NCBI GenBank assembly: GCA_003993805.1
Contig: RSEF01000012.1
Location: 3,187,239 to 3,251,238 of the forward strand
Direction of reading: 5' to 3'
Source: Himantopus leucocephalus
Lineage: Eukaryota > Chordata > Aves > Charadriiformes > Recurvirostridae
DNA: 64,000 nucleotides
The notes under the pieces were generated by a model. The model ran no database searches, had not been told where the DNA came from, and worked only from the letters and a program-made list of their open reading frames with translations. This document shows positions 24,501 through 37,430 of this stretch, piece by piece (position 1 is the stretch's first letter; the number at the start of each line of letters is the position of its first letter). Position numbers and translations under genes: made by a program.

Positions 24501-27371
24501 TTTTAATATGCTTGTACAAAAAACGTGTTTGCTGACATAGCATGTTTGTACCAGGTGTAGATTTCTAGTACAGTATCTTCCTTGAGGTGGGATCCATGAA
24601 AGAGTATGCATGTGAGTTCCTTGCAGAATACAGTGTACAACTGATTTCTGCAAGTGGGAAATGTCAACAAAAATAAAACTGATTATTTGCAGAATACTGT
24701 TAAATACACAAAATTAAACAACAGATTCCCACTCCCCTCACCACCACCCCTACCACCCCACCCCCAAAAACAGTGGTATAAATAACTAATATAATGGAAG
24801 TATTTCCTGGTCAGCGATAAAAATTCCTAGCTGTGGAATACCAGTGCAGAAGATTGTTTGGATTATAACCACAGAAAGTTCATTACTTGCATATGTAGGG
24901 AATGCACTGAAGGAATATTGGCCTACTTGCAAACTTAAATTCCACCTGTCTTCTGCACTTCACTCCACAGACATGAATTACCCATATAAAACCACATTAA
25001 CATTTTATGTCCAAATACTTTAACCATCTTAAAACTTCTGCAAAGTAATTGATTCATCTTTATAACACAAAAAGTCTATAAAGCTGAGCGTTTCTAGTCA
25101 ATGGTATGAATGATTCCAGACATGGGACGGTGTTTAATTGTATGGTTCTGTTCTGTGTGGAAATTAAGATTTCATGTTTTTAAACTTCTAATATTTTTAT
25201 TCAAGACTGGGGTTGCTGTGGTTTCAAATAATAATAATTGTAATAGATTTTGCTTGGCTGACCTTTTCCTTAGTAGTAGACTGAAGTTCCCTTCATTTTG
25301 TTGATTGTTAACACAAATAGATTTCACTAAATCTTTTTCACTAAAAATCTTTTTTCTAACTGTGTGTTCAAGTACACAGTAAGGAGTTAAATTTGTCACG
25401 CAAGATAGATTTCTGACTTGGCATGTGTGAGGAAATTGTTGGCGTGTATTTCAGTTACAGTTAACACTTGCAATTTTCTGGAAGTTGGAATTTGTGCAAT
25501 AAATGAATAGAAGATTTGTTTGCACGTCCCACATTTTAAATTGGGAATGCTGGATCTTGTATAGATGTATTTGTTGCACATAAGGAACTAATTTATTATT
25601 TTGCAATGAAAACATGTCATTGGAGAACTGACCTGATGGAAATAATGACCGACTGCATTCCTAGAATTATCCTAAGCAGAACTGTTGGCCTTCAGAAGAC
25701 CTCTAGTTTATAGCACTGCCAGTACGGACTTTGATTAGTCTGTGGCACATCTGTTGGCACCATTTCCTTGTAGGTATATTCCTTATTGTTCTTTTTACTG
25801 AAACAGTAGCGTATTCTTATCAGAATTATTTTAGTAATGAATGTCATCTGATGCTGTGCCTGACTAGTTAAAGTTAACATTTTTAGTGTTTTTTTTAAAA
25901 AATTACTCAGTTGTGAGTGAATAGCCACCTATTCGTTAAGAGTCATTTAAATGGTCTCTTTTTCATAGGTTTATGAAACATGTTACTTCATCACTGTGGC
26001 AAATGTCAGATTTAAAAATACCTTAGACATATTTTAATATAAATATGTAGCTGCTGTTTTTAGTCTAACAGTGGAAAGCTATAATTTCAGTAGAATTGGG
26101 AAAATAGGAAAAAGATATACAGACTTGATTTTTCTATTTACGTGCTGCAATTTTTTACTTATATTAATTATCTTTTGCTGTAGTCTTTTTTCTTGTTTAT
26201 CAGACTAAGTTATTGTAACAAGTACACTTAATATTAATGAAAACTTCCTTGAATTTATTAATACTTGGTTGTTACTGCTTTGTTTGAATATGTGTTATTT
26301 TCCTTGGCAACTAGTCTTGGGGCAATCATTGTTAGTTTTTCTGCCTGATCAGTGTTGTATCTTATTCTCTTGATGTGTATCATTTAGGTCCTGTCAGGGG
26401 CAGTCTGAACCGAGGTGTGTGGGTTTTAACTGCCCCTATCAGCTGTGGCTGTTGCACTTCATTTAACTCTCCTCTGTTTTTGTGTCTTCTGCTTAAGTGT
26501 TTAATTTAACCAGCATGTATGTGGAGCACACAGCCAAAAAGTTCAGAATTGACCGTCTGGGGGTGCTGGTGAGTGCCATGAAGTATAATCTTTATTGCTG
26601 CCTTTAAGACTCTCAAAGTGTTAATAATGTAGGTGACTACCGCAGGACTGGACGTTCCATAGTAGTTCAGGACTGCTAAACTCGAGTTGCAAGAAACCCA
26701 AACAACCCACCCCTAAAAAAACAAGGCAAAAAACTTGATAGTTTGGTGACTCAAAAAAGAAACTGTGGTTTATACTGGCAGGTTATGTCCAATAAAAAGT
26801 ACTGTTTCAAGTATTACTTTGATATATATATAAATCCTAAATAAAATCACCTTCCTTTTTTTTAAAACAAACTTACTTTGTTAATACGATGTTACTCAAA
26901 CTGTTGAGCTAGCATGCTAGTATATCCCATTTTTGAAACTCATAACAGTAGGCACATAACTACAGCAGAATTAAAAATGATGCTTTAGTCGTGTTTGTGA
27001 AAGCCTGTCTTTTGCAGGTTTCTCAAACTGTAGCAAGGGTAGTATTTTTGTGGTTTTAATTTGTGGCTTTCCCCATGCCTGAAACCATTGTATGTTTTGC
27101 TATTATAAGACTTTTCCATAAGGCTTGCATACATGCATGTTATACCCTATTCATATAATGCTTAGCAGTTACAAATATTAAACTGATAATATAAATAAAA
27201 TACCTTTCTTATATCCTTGGATTGCATTTCATAATCTTGTTGGATCAGGCTTCCCATGGTAACATCTGTATCATACTCATAAAACTGGAGTGATTCTTGC
27301 TGTATAGGTGGTGCTGAATTTACCAAAGGTACAAACACAAACAACAAAAAAGTAGTCTGCAAAGTCTTCAT
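18391..27371 (-). CDS. OGN: OGN, osteoglycin/mimecan (complete CDS, six coding exons joined)
   Basis: Mimecan is a secreted class III small leucine-rich repeat proteoglycan of connective tissue. It regulates collagen fibrils and can carry keratan sulfate. Joining 27371-27204, 22734-22650, 20765-20607, 19982-19780, 19195-19100 and 18561-18391 gives 293 residues with no stop and GT..AG at every junction; human OGN is 298 aa. Residues 1-20 are a signal peptide. Residues 21-85 are an acidic, Tyr-bearing variable region. C89-X2-C92-X-C94-X6-C101 is the class III cysteine cap. Seven or so LRRs follow, and C250/C283 close the C-terminal cap. N-glycosylation sequons are N240-I-T and N253-N-T. The gene is antisense inside CENPP intron 5, as in human. 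The 3' UTR and first exon are not fixed by sequence alone. Confidence 0.96.
18596..18655. repeat. degenerate CA/TG microsatellite next to the OGN last-exon acceptor
   Basis: The + strand shows interrupted CACACA and ACATAC units over about 60 nt. On the OGN strand this reads as a UG-rich tract ending roughly 35 nt before the acceptor of the last coding exon. Confidence 0.6.
19100..19195 (-). CDS. OGN: OGN coding exon 5
   Basis: The exon of 96 nt (32 codons) follows CTATTAG and ends CTTCAG|GTATTT. It encodes [20 protein letters not shown] and then [12 protein letters not shown], the next LRR pair, collinear with human OGN. Confidence 0.94.
19780..19982 (-). CDS. OGN: OGN coding exon 4 (central LRRs)
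   Basis: The exon of 203 nt runs from GTGTAAAG|CTACC to TTCAAG|GTAAGC. It encodes [20 protein letters not shown] and then [20 protein letters not shown], followed by [16 protein letters not shown]. These are two to three LxxLxLxxNxL repeats nearly identical to known mimecans. It leaves in phase 0. Confidence 0.95.
20607..20765 (-). CDS. OGN: OGN coding exon 3 (cysteine cap)
   Basis: The acceptor is TATGCTTTCAG (ending 20766) and the donor ATTA|GTAAGT. The exon of 159 nt encodes [20 protein letters not shown], the CX2CXCX6C cluster of class III SLRPs, then [18 protein letters not shown], the first leucine-rich repeat. Phase is 1 in and 1 out. Confidence 0.95.
21190..21420 (-). mobile_element. 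decayed CR1/L3-like LINE remnant
   Basis: The + strand reads CAGGCAATCTGTTCCG and later CAGTTTAAGCTCATTATGTC, TTGTCCTGTTCCTCATAGACA. This phrase is typical of the antisense 3' part of old CR1/L3 elements. Divergence is high and borders are uncertain. Confidence 0.45.
22650..22734 (-). CDS. OGN: OGN coding exon 2 (short variable linker)
   Basis: This 85-nt exon lies between CACAAAG and ACAA|GTAAGT. It encodes [19 protein letters not shown] and then PPTKDT, with an NVS sequon. It is phase 0 in and phase 1 out, exactly what exons 1 and 3 require. It is the least conserved part of the protein, but the DGTNVSLD start and PTKDT end agree with the chicken protein as I recall it. It contains no long open frame and is easily missed. 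Confidence 0.88.
27204..27371 (-). CDS. OGN: OGN coding exon 1 (start, signal peptide)
   Basis: The ATG is at 27371-27369 with A at -3. The hydrophobic stretch [15 protein letters not shown] is a clear signal peptide, with cleavage expected near APP. The remaining residues include an acidic Tyr segment (FYEYDTDV) suited to tyrosine sulfation. The donor is AAAG|GTATTT. An acceptor CATTTCCAG ends at 27457 on this strand, so the exon probably begins at 27456 with an 85-nt leader. The exon carries 56 codons and ends in phase 0. Confidence 0.93.
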
Positions 27372-28095
27372 TCTTGCACGGAACAGTGTATCTGGCTTTC
27401 ACTGAGCTGGTGCAGATCTGCTCGTGTGTTGGCTATGGAGAATACTTTCTTTGTGACTGGAAATGAAAATGCAATCCGTCAAAACAATATTTAAAGCCTA
27501 GAGGACTAGTTGGCAGGGGTTTCTAACGCATAAGGAACATGGAACAACTTTTAACTCTTGATATCCTTTAATTAGACTCTAGCATTATAAAAACTGGTCT
27601 TAACGTGAAAAGAAACTGGGAAATAATAAACAACGTTCTCCAACTAGTAAGGAAAACATTATCTCAATTGAATTTGCTTGTTTCCCAGTGTGTTATTTTT
27701 GTTAATAGCAAGAGGATTTTGTAAAGCATTTTATGAAACGTTTGGCATGTATGTAGCTGAACTAATTAAAATGAGAGAGGTTCAAATGCATTTTTCTTGG
27801 TTGTCAATATAATGATTTTCAAACCTAAATGCCCTATAACAATAATCTCTCTTTGTCTTGACATTTGAAAGTAAACAAGAGAAAATAACTTAAAACCTCC
27901 TGAATTTTTACAGGTTGTACACTTTTCTGGGCAGGGGGAGGAGGCTGCAAACATAATCTTTAAAACATTTTAAATACACATGCAATAATATTTAAAATAA
28001 ATATTTACACAGCATTTTTTTTTCCTCTTTACTGTACTTAAGTGTTTTATTTAGGCTTTAGGTTAATCTACTTTTAGGAAAAAAAGTCCACCTAC

Positions 28096-28145
28096 CGTTT
28101 CAGCAGATTCAAAGTTCTTCTGTGATTGTCATAAAACCAGATATC
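28096..28145 (-). promoter_or_regulatory. OGN: candidate OGN 5' non-coding exon
   Basis: A good donor, GAAACG|GTAGGTGG, lies on the OGN strand at 28096/28095, about 640 nt upstream of the proposed acceptor at 27457. A TATAGATAAGG sequence occurs roughly 20 nt before the proposed exon on that strand. A second strong donor, AAGAG|GTAAGTAC at 29710/29709, is an alternative first exon. Neither can be proved without transcript data; the upstream limit given is arbitrary. Confidence 0.25.
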
Positions 28146-31100
28146 CTTATCTATATGTTAACCTAAAGTGGATTAATAAGAGAGTAAAGTTATGAATTGC
28201 ACCCAAATTGTTGAAATGAATTCTCTTTCAAAGTTTGACAGTCTTAAAAGTGCTTTCCATGGGGTAAAAAATGCTTTGCCAGCATTCTTTCCCTAGGGTA
28301 AGAGGTAATATCCTGGAGCAGGGGGGTTGTACTTTGAATAACATTTGTAAATGTTAAAGTCTGTCTGGCTCATCCCACTTTTGATATTAGTTGTTAAAAT
28401 GGTAGCCTTCTGCTTTCTGGTGCTTAATTCTTTATAATTGCTAAGGCTTTTTCTGTAAATCAAATATTAATTGTGCAAACTAGAGGTCTATAACAAGGCA
28501 TGTGTTATCCATTTTGTTTAATGGTTTAGCTAAGAGACAAAGCAGCTGCCTTCTGACTGAGACAGAGGTAGAGCCAAAACATACGTATACCATATTAGTC
28601 ACATTTTATGAGTAATAAAATGTTTCATTACAAGTTGTATATGTTTAGAGAAGTTTCACCTAAGTATGAAATGGAAACTTTTCAGTCTGAAGAGTTCTGG
28701 AAACAAAAAATACTTTTTAGAATTGTGTATGTGTGTTGAGACTTTCAGACAAGTAATTCATGCCTAAATGCTTCATCGAATGACTTGCTTGGCAAGTTAT
28801 TGAAAAATTGGTTTCACAATAAATACTTGTTTTGAGTAAAGTTCTGTATCAGTTCTATAGATAACTTAGTAAACACTGTCCAGGTGTAGAATTTTCATGT
28901 GAACTGCAAGCAGCAGTTTTCTGGATTTCTAATGCATTTCTTCCTCCCCCATCCTTTTCCTTATGTATTTTTGGCAGTTAGTGCAAATGGGAGCCAGATG
29001 ACCAACTTCAAAGTTTACAAAGTAGCTTTTTTGAGTCTTTAAAAAGTATGTAGCAATAAAATCTATTGGGAATATATTCAAGTTTACATTTCTCTTTCAT
29101 TTTCATTCCTTTTTTTCTTTTTTTTTTTTTTTTTTTTTTTTTTNCAGCTAGAGTAATGTTGGGGCTAAAGAGTCTACCTGTTTGGTTAAGTTTTCTTGCA
29201 AGTGTTGCCTTGTTTGGAAACCAGATGTCTGTAGTAAATCTGCAAATTGTAGAGTGGCTACGACCATTTGCGCTCTAAACTTTTTTCCAGTTTATAATCA
29301 GTTACCACTTTCTGAACTCATTAGGCTTTTATAAAAAAGTTTTTCGTTTAGCGCATATGCAAATTAAACAATGTCATAGTTTGGACTTGGGGCTTGCTCT
29401 AGGATAATAATTTTGCTGTAAGCATATAACTGAAATGTAAAGGGAAGAGGCTTAATAATAATGAAAATTGGACTCTGAATTACATTGGTTGCTGTTCTGC
29501 TGGAACAATATGAACAACAAAAGCGTTGAAGTGGCTGGGTTTTCTGCTGCAGTACATAGGAACTTTCAGTCGGAAGTCCTGTGTGTGATAGAAAGGGTGG
29601 ATTTGCTGAGGAAGGGACAAAAAAGTTGCAGTGTTGATACCATCTTACCATCCCTCACGGTTTCATGCATGTTTCAGAAGTAATGACAGCAGCTCTGCTT
29701 TGTACTTACCTCTTTCCAACTGCTTACACCCCTGCCAAACATCCACGTTAAGATTTCATCTGGCTCTGGGGCATCCAAGTTTTTCCAGTGCTTGAATGTA
29801 ATCAAAGGATAAATGTTCCAAGGGAAAAGTATTAAGTATCAAAGCTGAAAGCATGTTATAAAATATTAAATATATTTGTTATATTTGTATGAGAATTTAT
29901 TTTGTAAGTACTGAAATCCTAGATTTCACAGCTATGTACATGGAATATCTTGGGAATAGCTTAGTTTTTTCCTTATACATGACACTTTTTAAAAATGAGG
30001 GAAAATTACTAGATAAATGAGACCTTGAAAATTTAGGAAGTCTTCATACCAGAAAGCTCTACTTGCTTTGATCTGCAAGAGGATAAGAGGCTTTGTAACG
30101 TTAGAAGACTTTAGTAACAGCTTCTGCAGATGTCAAAAGTCAGTGTTCATCAGGGTCATGAGATTTCAGCTAACCACAAAAACGTTGTGTGATGTGTGTA
30201 CTCACTGTTGTTGTCCAAGCACTTAGAAGAAACTCATGAACACTTAGTTATGAATACACTTGAACAGTGATATGTTAAGTAATTACTTTGGCATGATGTC
30301 ATCAAGGTTTACCTTATAGTTTTACTGTCACTTTAAACTGTCAGTGCCAAATAAAGTAGTAGCCCTGTCCCGTATTTTGTCTGCTTGTTATCCCTTGTGC
30401 CAGGAGGAAAAAAAGTAGTAGCAAATAATTTCAAATAAAAACTTCTTATCCAAACATGTAACAGTTGCCTGTGTCAGCTCAAGGAAGGGGATGGCACAAG
30501 TAGCTGCAAACAAGGAAGGATAGTGTTGTTTCTGTTGGCAGGTCATCTGAAATGAAAAGTGTGGTTCGTATGCACTGGCAATAGGGAAGGTAACCGGAGG
30601 TATTCACCCTGGCAAGCAGAGAGTGCTTTCTAGGCATTGTTAGTGCTTAGAAGTTTGATATACAGGTACCTGTTTCTTGGATTCCAGTTACAAGGATCTG
30701 TGGACTTAGAAAGTGGTTTCTTTTCTGAAAACCTAAACAAGCTCTGTTGTTAACTGATTGAGCTCCAGTTTTTGAAGAGGGCCTTGATGTTGTGTTTATG
30801 GTATGCTTTCTGATTTGTCAGGTGTGCCTTTTTTTTTTTGTTTTAAACCCATGATACCGCATTGTCATTGACTGACTTTCCCTACAAGATAATTTCACCT
30901 GAAATGCTAGGCATTTTAAATGGCTATTTACTGATTGTGTTGAAATCGAATCCTGGCTTAAATTTGAATGGTAGTAATTTCCCTACCATTGTGTAAGGAT
31001 ATGAAATTTAGCTGAAGATGTAAATGAAATATAACACTTTTTTACTTCTAATAGAGAAAGCCCAAGTCAGTCTAACAGGGACACTTGCTGTCTGGATTCT

Positions 31101-34100
31101 GCTTTCAGAAAAACTTAACTTTAGGGGAAATGGGTTGCATATAGAATAGATGTAAAATTTGTTCCCAGTGCTGCCTTCTATCATGTTAGCCAAGGGAGAA
31201 TAAAAGAGAGATGTTGGATGGGTATGGATGGCAGAGGTAGGAAAAGTATGGAAGAGCAAGACAAAAATTAAGGTAACTATCCAAACTGTATGTGTTGCTG
31301 ATTCAATTTTCTTCAGCATTTGGGAAGGAATGTAGTATTTAGTAGTGTTTATATGTCAAGAGCAGGTAAAGAAAAAAATCAAGCTGAAAATATCCTAGAG
31401 GAACTGAGGAAAGATTTTGTTTTGCAGGCAGATGAGCAGGTTTTGTGACTTATTTGAACTGGCTGATGTTCAGCTCAGTCTATTTGTCTTGTACTTGAAG
31501 TGGCCTCATATGTTCTGCCCTGCTCAGAGCTTTAGTATGACTAGTTCATTTCTGTTCTCACTTTTCTACTGACACTTCAAAAGGCAGATCAAAAAAGAAA
31601 CCAAAGTTTTCCTTAAAAACTAATCATGCAGGTGCATACTGCAAAAGCTGTCATGAGCAGTTCTTAATCAATTCTCATAGGTGCTAGCATGTTAATTACC
31701 TTTTTACCATGTGGGTGTTTACCATTTACTTAATGCTTAGTACAAAAATGATAGGAGAGAGCTCTTCTGTACTTTTAATGTTGCTTTGAAATGCTGTAAT
31801 GCATTTTGCAGTGGAACTGAGGGATGGTTGCTGATAATTCTCAGTGTGAGGCACTTACGTCTCACTCCTGGGAACCCCCTGCAAGGTGCTGAAGAACTGA
31901 TTGACCTGAACGGAGCCAGATTACCAGAGGGGGGGTAGCCTTTACTCTCTGTAAAACTGGTGGTTAAAAATTACTTCTCCAGGGTGCCTGTAAGAATTAT
32001 GTGGAAGCAGGGACTGGCACTGCCTGTATAAAGAGTCGTGATTGTATGATGGGAGGCTGAACACTATGAAGGAGGAGGAAGAAGAAGAAAAAAGGGGGGG
32101 GGGTAGGGGCCTTATCTCTGGGGTGCATGGGTTAAAAGGGCTATGAGGCAGCACTTGGGAGGGTCCAATAAGATTGCTATCAAGATATTCCTTACAAAAT
32201 AAACCAGAGCTGAGATTTTTTTAATTTTTGAATACTCAGGTTTGTTCTGTATTTAGGCAAAGAAAGTGTATTTTTGCAGCTGCTTAAAGACCTTGGCTTT
32301 CATCTTGTATCATAGTCTCTAAAGGACAATATTGGCAAGTTCTGTCATTTCTGGGCTTTATTGTTTTTAAGCATTCTTGGGAGAAGGAAGTATGGATTAT
32401 TGCTTAGCTTCTTCATGCCTGATGAACATTGGGAATCAAGTATACATAATGCTCAAAAATTGGTGTCTTCTCTTGGGCAGAAATGTGCTTGTGACAGAAG
32501 GAGATGGGGACAAATTAGGAAAGCCTTTAAAGACTTCTGGGCATTTACAGACCTAGACACAATGCTGAATTTTCTTTTGTATGTGATTTTTTGCTCCATA
32601 TGGAAGGTAACACGTTCAATATTCCTTAGCATATCTTTTGTATGAAGTGTGATTAAACACTTTACAATGTTGACCAGCTGCTCTGGATTGGAATAATTAT
32701 AATAGAAAAGGCTTTATAGAGTAAAAGGTAGGTATTGAACGAGCCTGATAATGTACAAAATAATTGCAAGCAGTGAAACATAGATTTACTGTTAGAGAAC
32801 AAAGGCATGAAGTGATGCTAAAACTGAACTCAGTGTTTGTCTTTTTATTTTCTTTTTTTTTAACCTAAAATATAAATGACTTAAGTATTCTGAATTGTTC
32901 TCTATGTAATTTTCTTTTTCTAAAATACAGAGCTTTTCTGCTTGACTGTTTGTATGGCCGGATTAATTCTACCTTCTAAAACTTTTTGTCTCTTCGATGG
33001 TACAGCTGCATGTTTTGACTGCTGCACGTATGTGTGATACGAAACTTCTCTGTAATTCCTGCATCCACCTCTGCTTTTTGTTGAGATCTTGATACAGGGG
33101 TATAAAAATAGTTTTAAGGCAGTTTAATGTCTGTGCTTATGCTGGGGCTGCATTTATTCTGGGAACAGAAAGCTGGAGTACCCAAAAGGGAGGGCACAGT
33201 GTCCTAGTTTGTTCTTGAGCAATGCACAGAAATTGGTTTGAAGGAGATACTACAGAAGAGTTGTTGTGTAATATTAAGCAAAGTATATTCCAATTCAGCA
33301 TCCTCGAGGGATGGAGGAGGGTTCAGAGGTAGTATTATATGCAAAGTAAATGGTTATCATGTCTTACAGAGAAAACTTAGAACATGCCTAAAGATTCAGA
33401 ATGACCAAAAAAGTACCAGGTATGAAATAGTTATGTGTAAACGCCTCCAGTATTTTTATTAAAAGTTGCAACTATTTCCAAGGCTTGGTGAATTAGATTA
33501 AGTTTAGGTCACTGTTAGGGCCACCAGCTGCAAAATAGAAACAGCTGCAAAATGGCCTAGTGATTGTATGAACATCCTTCCATATGTTTCTGATTTATAA
33601 TCAGAATTTTTTAAAGCTGAAGACATTGCCCTTATACCTTGCATTTCTGGAAAAGAAATAGACTTCTTGTATCAGTTACTGTGTTATAAACGAATACAGC
33701 ACATTTTTAAAAAGATGCACAATAGTAAACAGAAATCAAACTACAGTTAACAAATACAAATGGTAACTGGAGTAATAGTACTGTCTGCAATTTACCCTGA
33801 CCCTTCTGTTGAACATATGTTCTCTTGAACTTTCCCTATATATAATCAGTTATACCCTGAATCAAAAGCCAACCTACCTCAATTTATTAAAATTGCTTAG
33901 AATTCCTTCCTGAATTGACATTACTTCTTTATAACGATATCATCATTTGTTGAGAGCCATTACTATGTCTACAGGGAGACTAGAGTCAGGGCTCCAAGAC
34001 TTATTGGACTTATATGTATTTTACTTCTATGTTTCTGTTATCTATTCCTTATGTTATTCATAGCATCTACTCCACTTTCTGAATTTATGGCTAATCTTCA

Positions 34101-36100
34101 TATTTATTTTTTTCCTTGTGTTGTGCTTTATAGTAGGGGATTGTTGATATCCCCCCCCAGATGATGAATTTATGCAATGAATTATGAATTAAGGTATTAT
34201 TTATTTTCCTTTTAAATTAATTAGGTGGTTAGAAATGTAAATTTTGGACAAAATAGTTTGAAACATGAAATAATAAATGTGTATATTTGCGGAGTTCTGT
34301 AACTTCTAACAACATATACACAACTTGGTTTATAGCTGAAAAGTTCACGCTCTTGCAGTAGTATTGGAAAATGATTGTGAAATCTCTTTTTGGTGTATAC
34401 GTTTTTTGTTAAAAAAATAGTATGTTCTTTCCTTTTTTCAGATAGGAAATGCCTATGTTTATTGCTTGCAATGATCAAGTTGGGAAACAAAGAAGGAAAT
34501 TGATTCTTATTGTAACAGTGGAATGTGAATATGCTAAAAGAAGTCAGAAAACTTGAAATGTAAACCATCTGTTTTCTTTAAAGAGTTTCTTTCCTAATCT
34601 ATGTAACTTTTATTATCAGAATACTGAAGTAAGTATCTCAAAAAGTAAGCCTTATAAGTATTAAATACCGACAACAATAAAAAATTAAAAAAGCAAAATA
34701 TATTCCCACTGTTTTGACGCTAAAGGAAGAAATGTAGATGGACAGATTAAAAGAAGAAATGTAGACAGTTGGATTAAACTATTGTTATTTCTCTAATTGT
34801 TTTACAGTAACCTCTTATGGTATAGATTTTGTGGGGAAAAAAAAATAATCTGTCATTTCCGTTGTAGTTTTGAGAGCTTTAATTTTGTGGATTAAAGTTT
34901 AGTCATAACTGAATGTTTTCCAGAAATCTGTGAGGCTCTTGCGCGATAGGTTTGCATGGTTATCAAAATGTTCTACAGTGTTCTAATCCAACCTTGCTAA
35001 TTATTATACGCTCTGGGTGATGCTGATAATAATTAGCTTACAGTTCAAGAAGGTTGCATCCTTGTTTATCTTTAGATAAGACTTGGAAAACATGTTTTTT
35101 CAGAATAGTTTGTCCAAAGCTGAAAGTAGAACAGAGATTTCATTTTTCTCAGTTGCTGTGTTATGTTTGTCAGTGTTTTAGTTAGGATCAGGAGTGCATT
35201 TTTGAAGTGAATATCCTGATAACCCCAACTTACTCCACTTTGTTTCACATCACAGCGCTCTTTGAAGTATGTGGACTATTCTTTTTGGATGCAACAAACC
35301 AAAAGATGTATGTATTCAGGGGTGCACCTGATGTGCTGCAGCTGCTAATGGATTTTAATTAGTGGCTAGGGCTAGTCTGAAGTAAAGCTCCTCTCCCTCA
35401 AAAAACAGAGAATGAGTCTCATGGCCTCATCACAAGTATTTTTCTCTACTGATTCACCCCAGTGCTTCAGCTAAATTGCTAATACAGACACAGTGTTGTA
35501 AACTACATCAGGCTTTTTTCTGTATGTACTGACTCTGCTAATATAAACTAATTAAGCTGTTTGATACTTGTTAGGTTTTGCTGTTGCTGATTAAAATAAG
35601 AAGCATTTTAATACGTTTAGTTCTTAGTTTATGAATCTATTCCCTGCTTAAAAAGGCTATATAATATTCTGAAAATAAATACCAGAGCAAACATGAGGCA
35701 AATATGTTTTCATACCAAAATCTGTGTAGTTATGTATTGGTATAATTTAGTTTATACAGAGCTCCACGCTTACATGGCTAGGCTGCTTTGTGTACCTGAA
35801 TCAATGTGGGTGTCTGCCTGCTACAGAACACTGCAACATGGAGCATCGTAGACATGCTGTTGCCAAATTTAATGAGCTAGAATATGCCTTGGCATATAAC
35901 CACAGCTGGTAGTGCTTAAAAAAGTTTAAAATTCAGCTACATCAAGGCAATAAGCATTTACTAGTCGTGAAGAGCAACAGCAGCACGTTACCATAGCCCA
36001 GGATAGTGAGAACATAGAACTGGTGTGGGATTCAAAATAAAGGTTAGTGTGCAATATCCTGTCTCCAACAATGGCCACAAGCAGATGCTTTGGGAAGACT
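28146..36100. other. intergenic sequence between OGN and the OMD 3' region, within the CENPP intron
   Basis: The stretch should contain the OGN promoter (- strand, reading toward 27371). I found no coding exon with recognisable homology. It holds a T tract with an N (29116-29144), a G/A-rich section at 32070-32108 and a C run near 34151-34159. The remaining ~8 kb shows nothing I can name. Confidence 0.45.
29116..29144. repeat. poly(T) tract with single N
   Basis: A T tract of about 26 bases ends with one N. It is likely an under-resolved homopolymer in the assembly. Confidence 0.7.
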
Positions 36101-36129
36101 GAGAATAGGACAAGCATGTATGAATCTTG

Positions 36130-37430
36130 TCTCATCCTGTCTCTTCCATTCGCCAGCTATTTTCAGCTCAGCACTTCTGTACCTACTCTGCTTTGTCTGT
36201 TTAACAACCTATTATGGATCTCTTCCAAGAAAGACAATTACTTATCCAGTCTTCCCTTGAAAGCACGTATAAAATTGCTGCTGCAGCCACTGTGTTCTCA
36301 GGCATACGGTTTAATGGGCTGACTACTCATTGCTTACAAACTTCTGTTTGTCTAGTTTTTACCTGGTATATACTAGCTTCATTTGATGGCTCCTTGTTCT
36401 TCTATTGGAGCAGTTGATCCCCGGACCCATGCTGTCTATGCAACTCATAATTTTGTGGGTATCTCCTATATCTTCCCTTTGTCATCTCTTTTCTGAACTG
36501 GTGAGTTCTAGCTTACTCCATGTTGCTTATATAGAACCGACTCCTTACTTTTGACCTTATTACCTTTCTCCGATCCTTTTCTAATTATGCCCTATGTAGA
36601 GAATATAGCTACCCAAAGGGCTCGGAAATCAATAGTGTGTTTAATGTCCAGATGAGGCCCAGATTTGTAGAGGCATTGTGATGTCTCTTGTTTTCTCCTC
36701 TCCCTAGTTACTCTCTACATTTAAGTTTCCTTTTTACTGCTACTGGATGTAGCCAGTGTTTTCATTGAACTGCCTGTTACTGCTTCCAGGTCTTGCTCCT
36801 GAGTGGTGCTGGTGGTGAGATCATGCTCTGTTAGTTCTTATGTGAAGCTAATATCATGTTTTCCATGGATATCACTTTTCATTTAACAATGTTGAATTTC
36901 ATTGGCTATTTTAGCACGCTGAGGTCCTTTTGCAGTCATTCTTCATTGGTGCTTAGCAGTCTTTGTTGTCATCTCACTTCTGAGCCTGATTTGTCTATCT
37001 TTGTAAGTATATTGAATTGAATAAATTCCAGCACAGGCCCTGTGCAAAACTCCCACCAGTGGGCTCCCTCCACAGCAAGAACTGATCACTTATTCTCGTG
37101 CTGTTTCTTATATTTTATTTGAATTTGTCTGTGCTGTCACCTCTTAATCTGTGCCAGCTTAGTTTCCTTAAAAACCGCTCTGAAATTTTTGTAAGCTCTT
37201 TAGACCAGGATCTCCCTTCTCCACGTCCTTCATGAGTTCTTCAGAAAACTCCAATAGATTTGCAAGGTGAAAACATCATCGCTTTCGCAGAAGCCATGCC
37301 CAGTCTTACCAGAGCAAATGCTATCCATAAATTCTGTACTTTATTATAACTTCTTATTTCTCTCATACAGACATAAGGCTAGCAAGTCTTTAGTGCTCTG
37401 ACCACCCTAAAATCTTTAAAAGAGTAGCGT
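36130..37430 (-). mobile_element. ancient CR1/L3-superfamily LINE remnant, ORF2 antisense to +
   Basis: Scattered phrases across this 1.3 kb match, in order, the antisense 3' half of an old amniote LINE: CTCTTTTCTGAACTGGTGAG, then AACAATGTTGAATTTCATTGG, GGTCCTTTTGCAGTC, CCAGCACAGGCCCTGTG, CTCCAATAGATTTGCAAGGT and CATAAGGCTAGCAAGTCT. In the reverse direction these correspond to the reverse-transcriptase C-terminal region. No open frame survives. The element predates birds, judging by its decay. Confidence 0.6.

Noticed and set aside
24082..24653. Adjacent - strand frames of 89 and 106 codons in OGN intron
   Set aside because: No domain, no homology and no splice signals that fit the OGN phases.
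31840..32200. GC-richer stretch suspected to be a solo LTR
   Set aside because: I could not identify terminal TG..CA borders, a target duplication or a known LTR motif order.
32361..32645. + strand frame of 94 codons as a CENPP cassette exon
   Set aside because: The acceptor phase (needs phase 2) does not match what CENPP exon 5 leaves, and the donor GTAACA is weak.
33238..33462. + strand frame of 74 codons with a CAG|GTATGA donor
   Set aside because: Entry and exit phases differ and do not fit CENPP; no homology.
34221..34568. - strand frame of 115 codons
   Set aside because: Phe/Ser/Thr-rich composition typical of translated AT-rich noncoding DNA; no homology or splice context.
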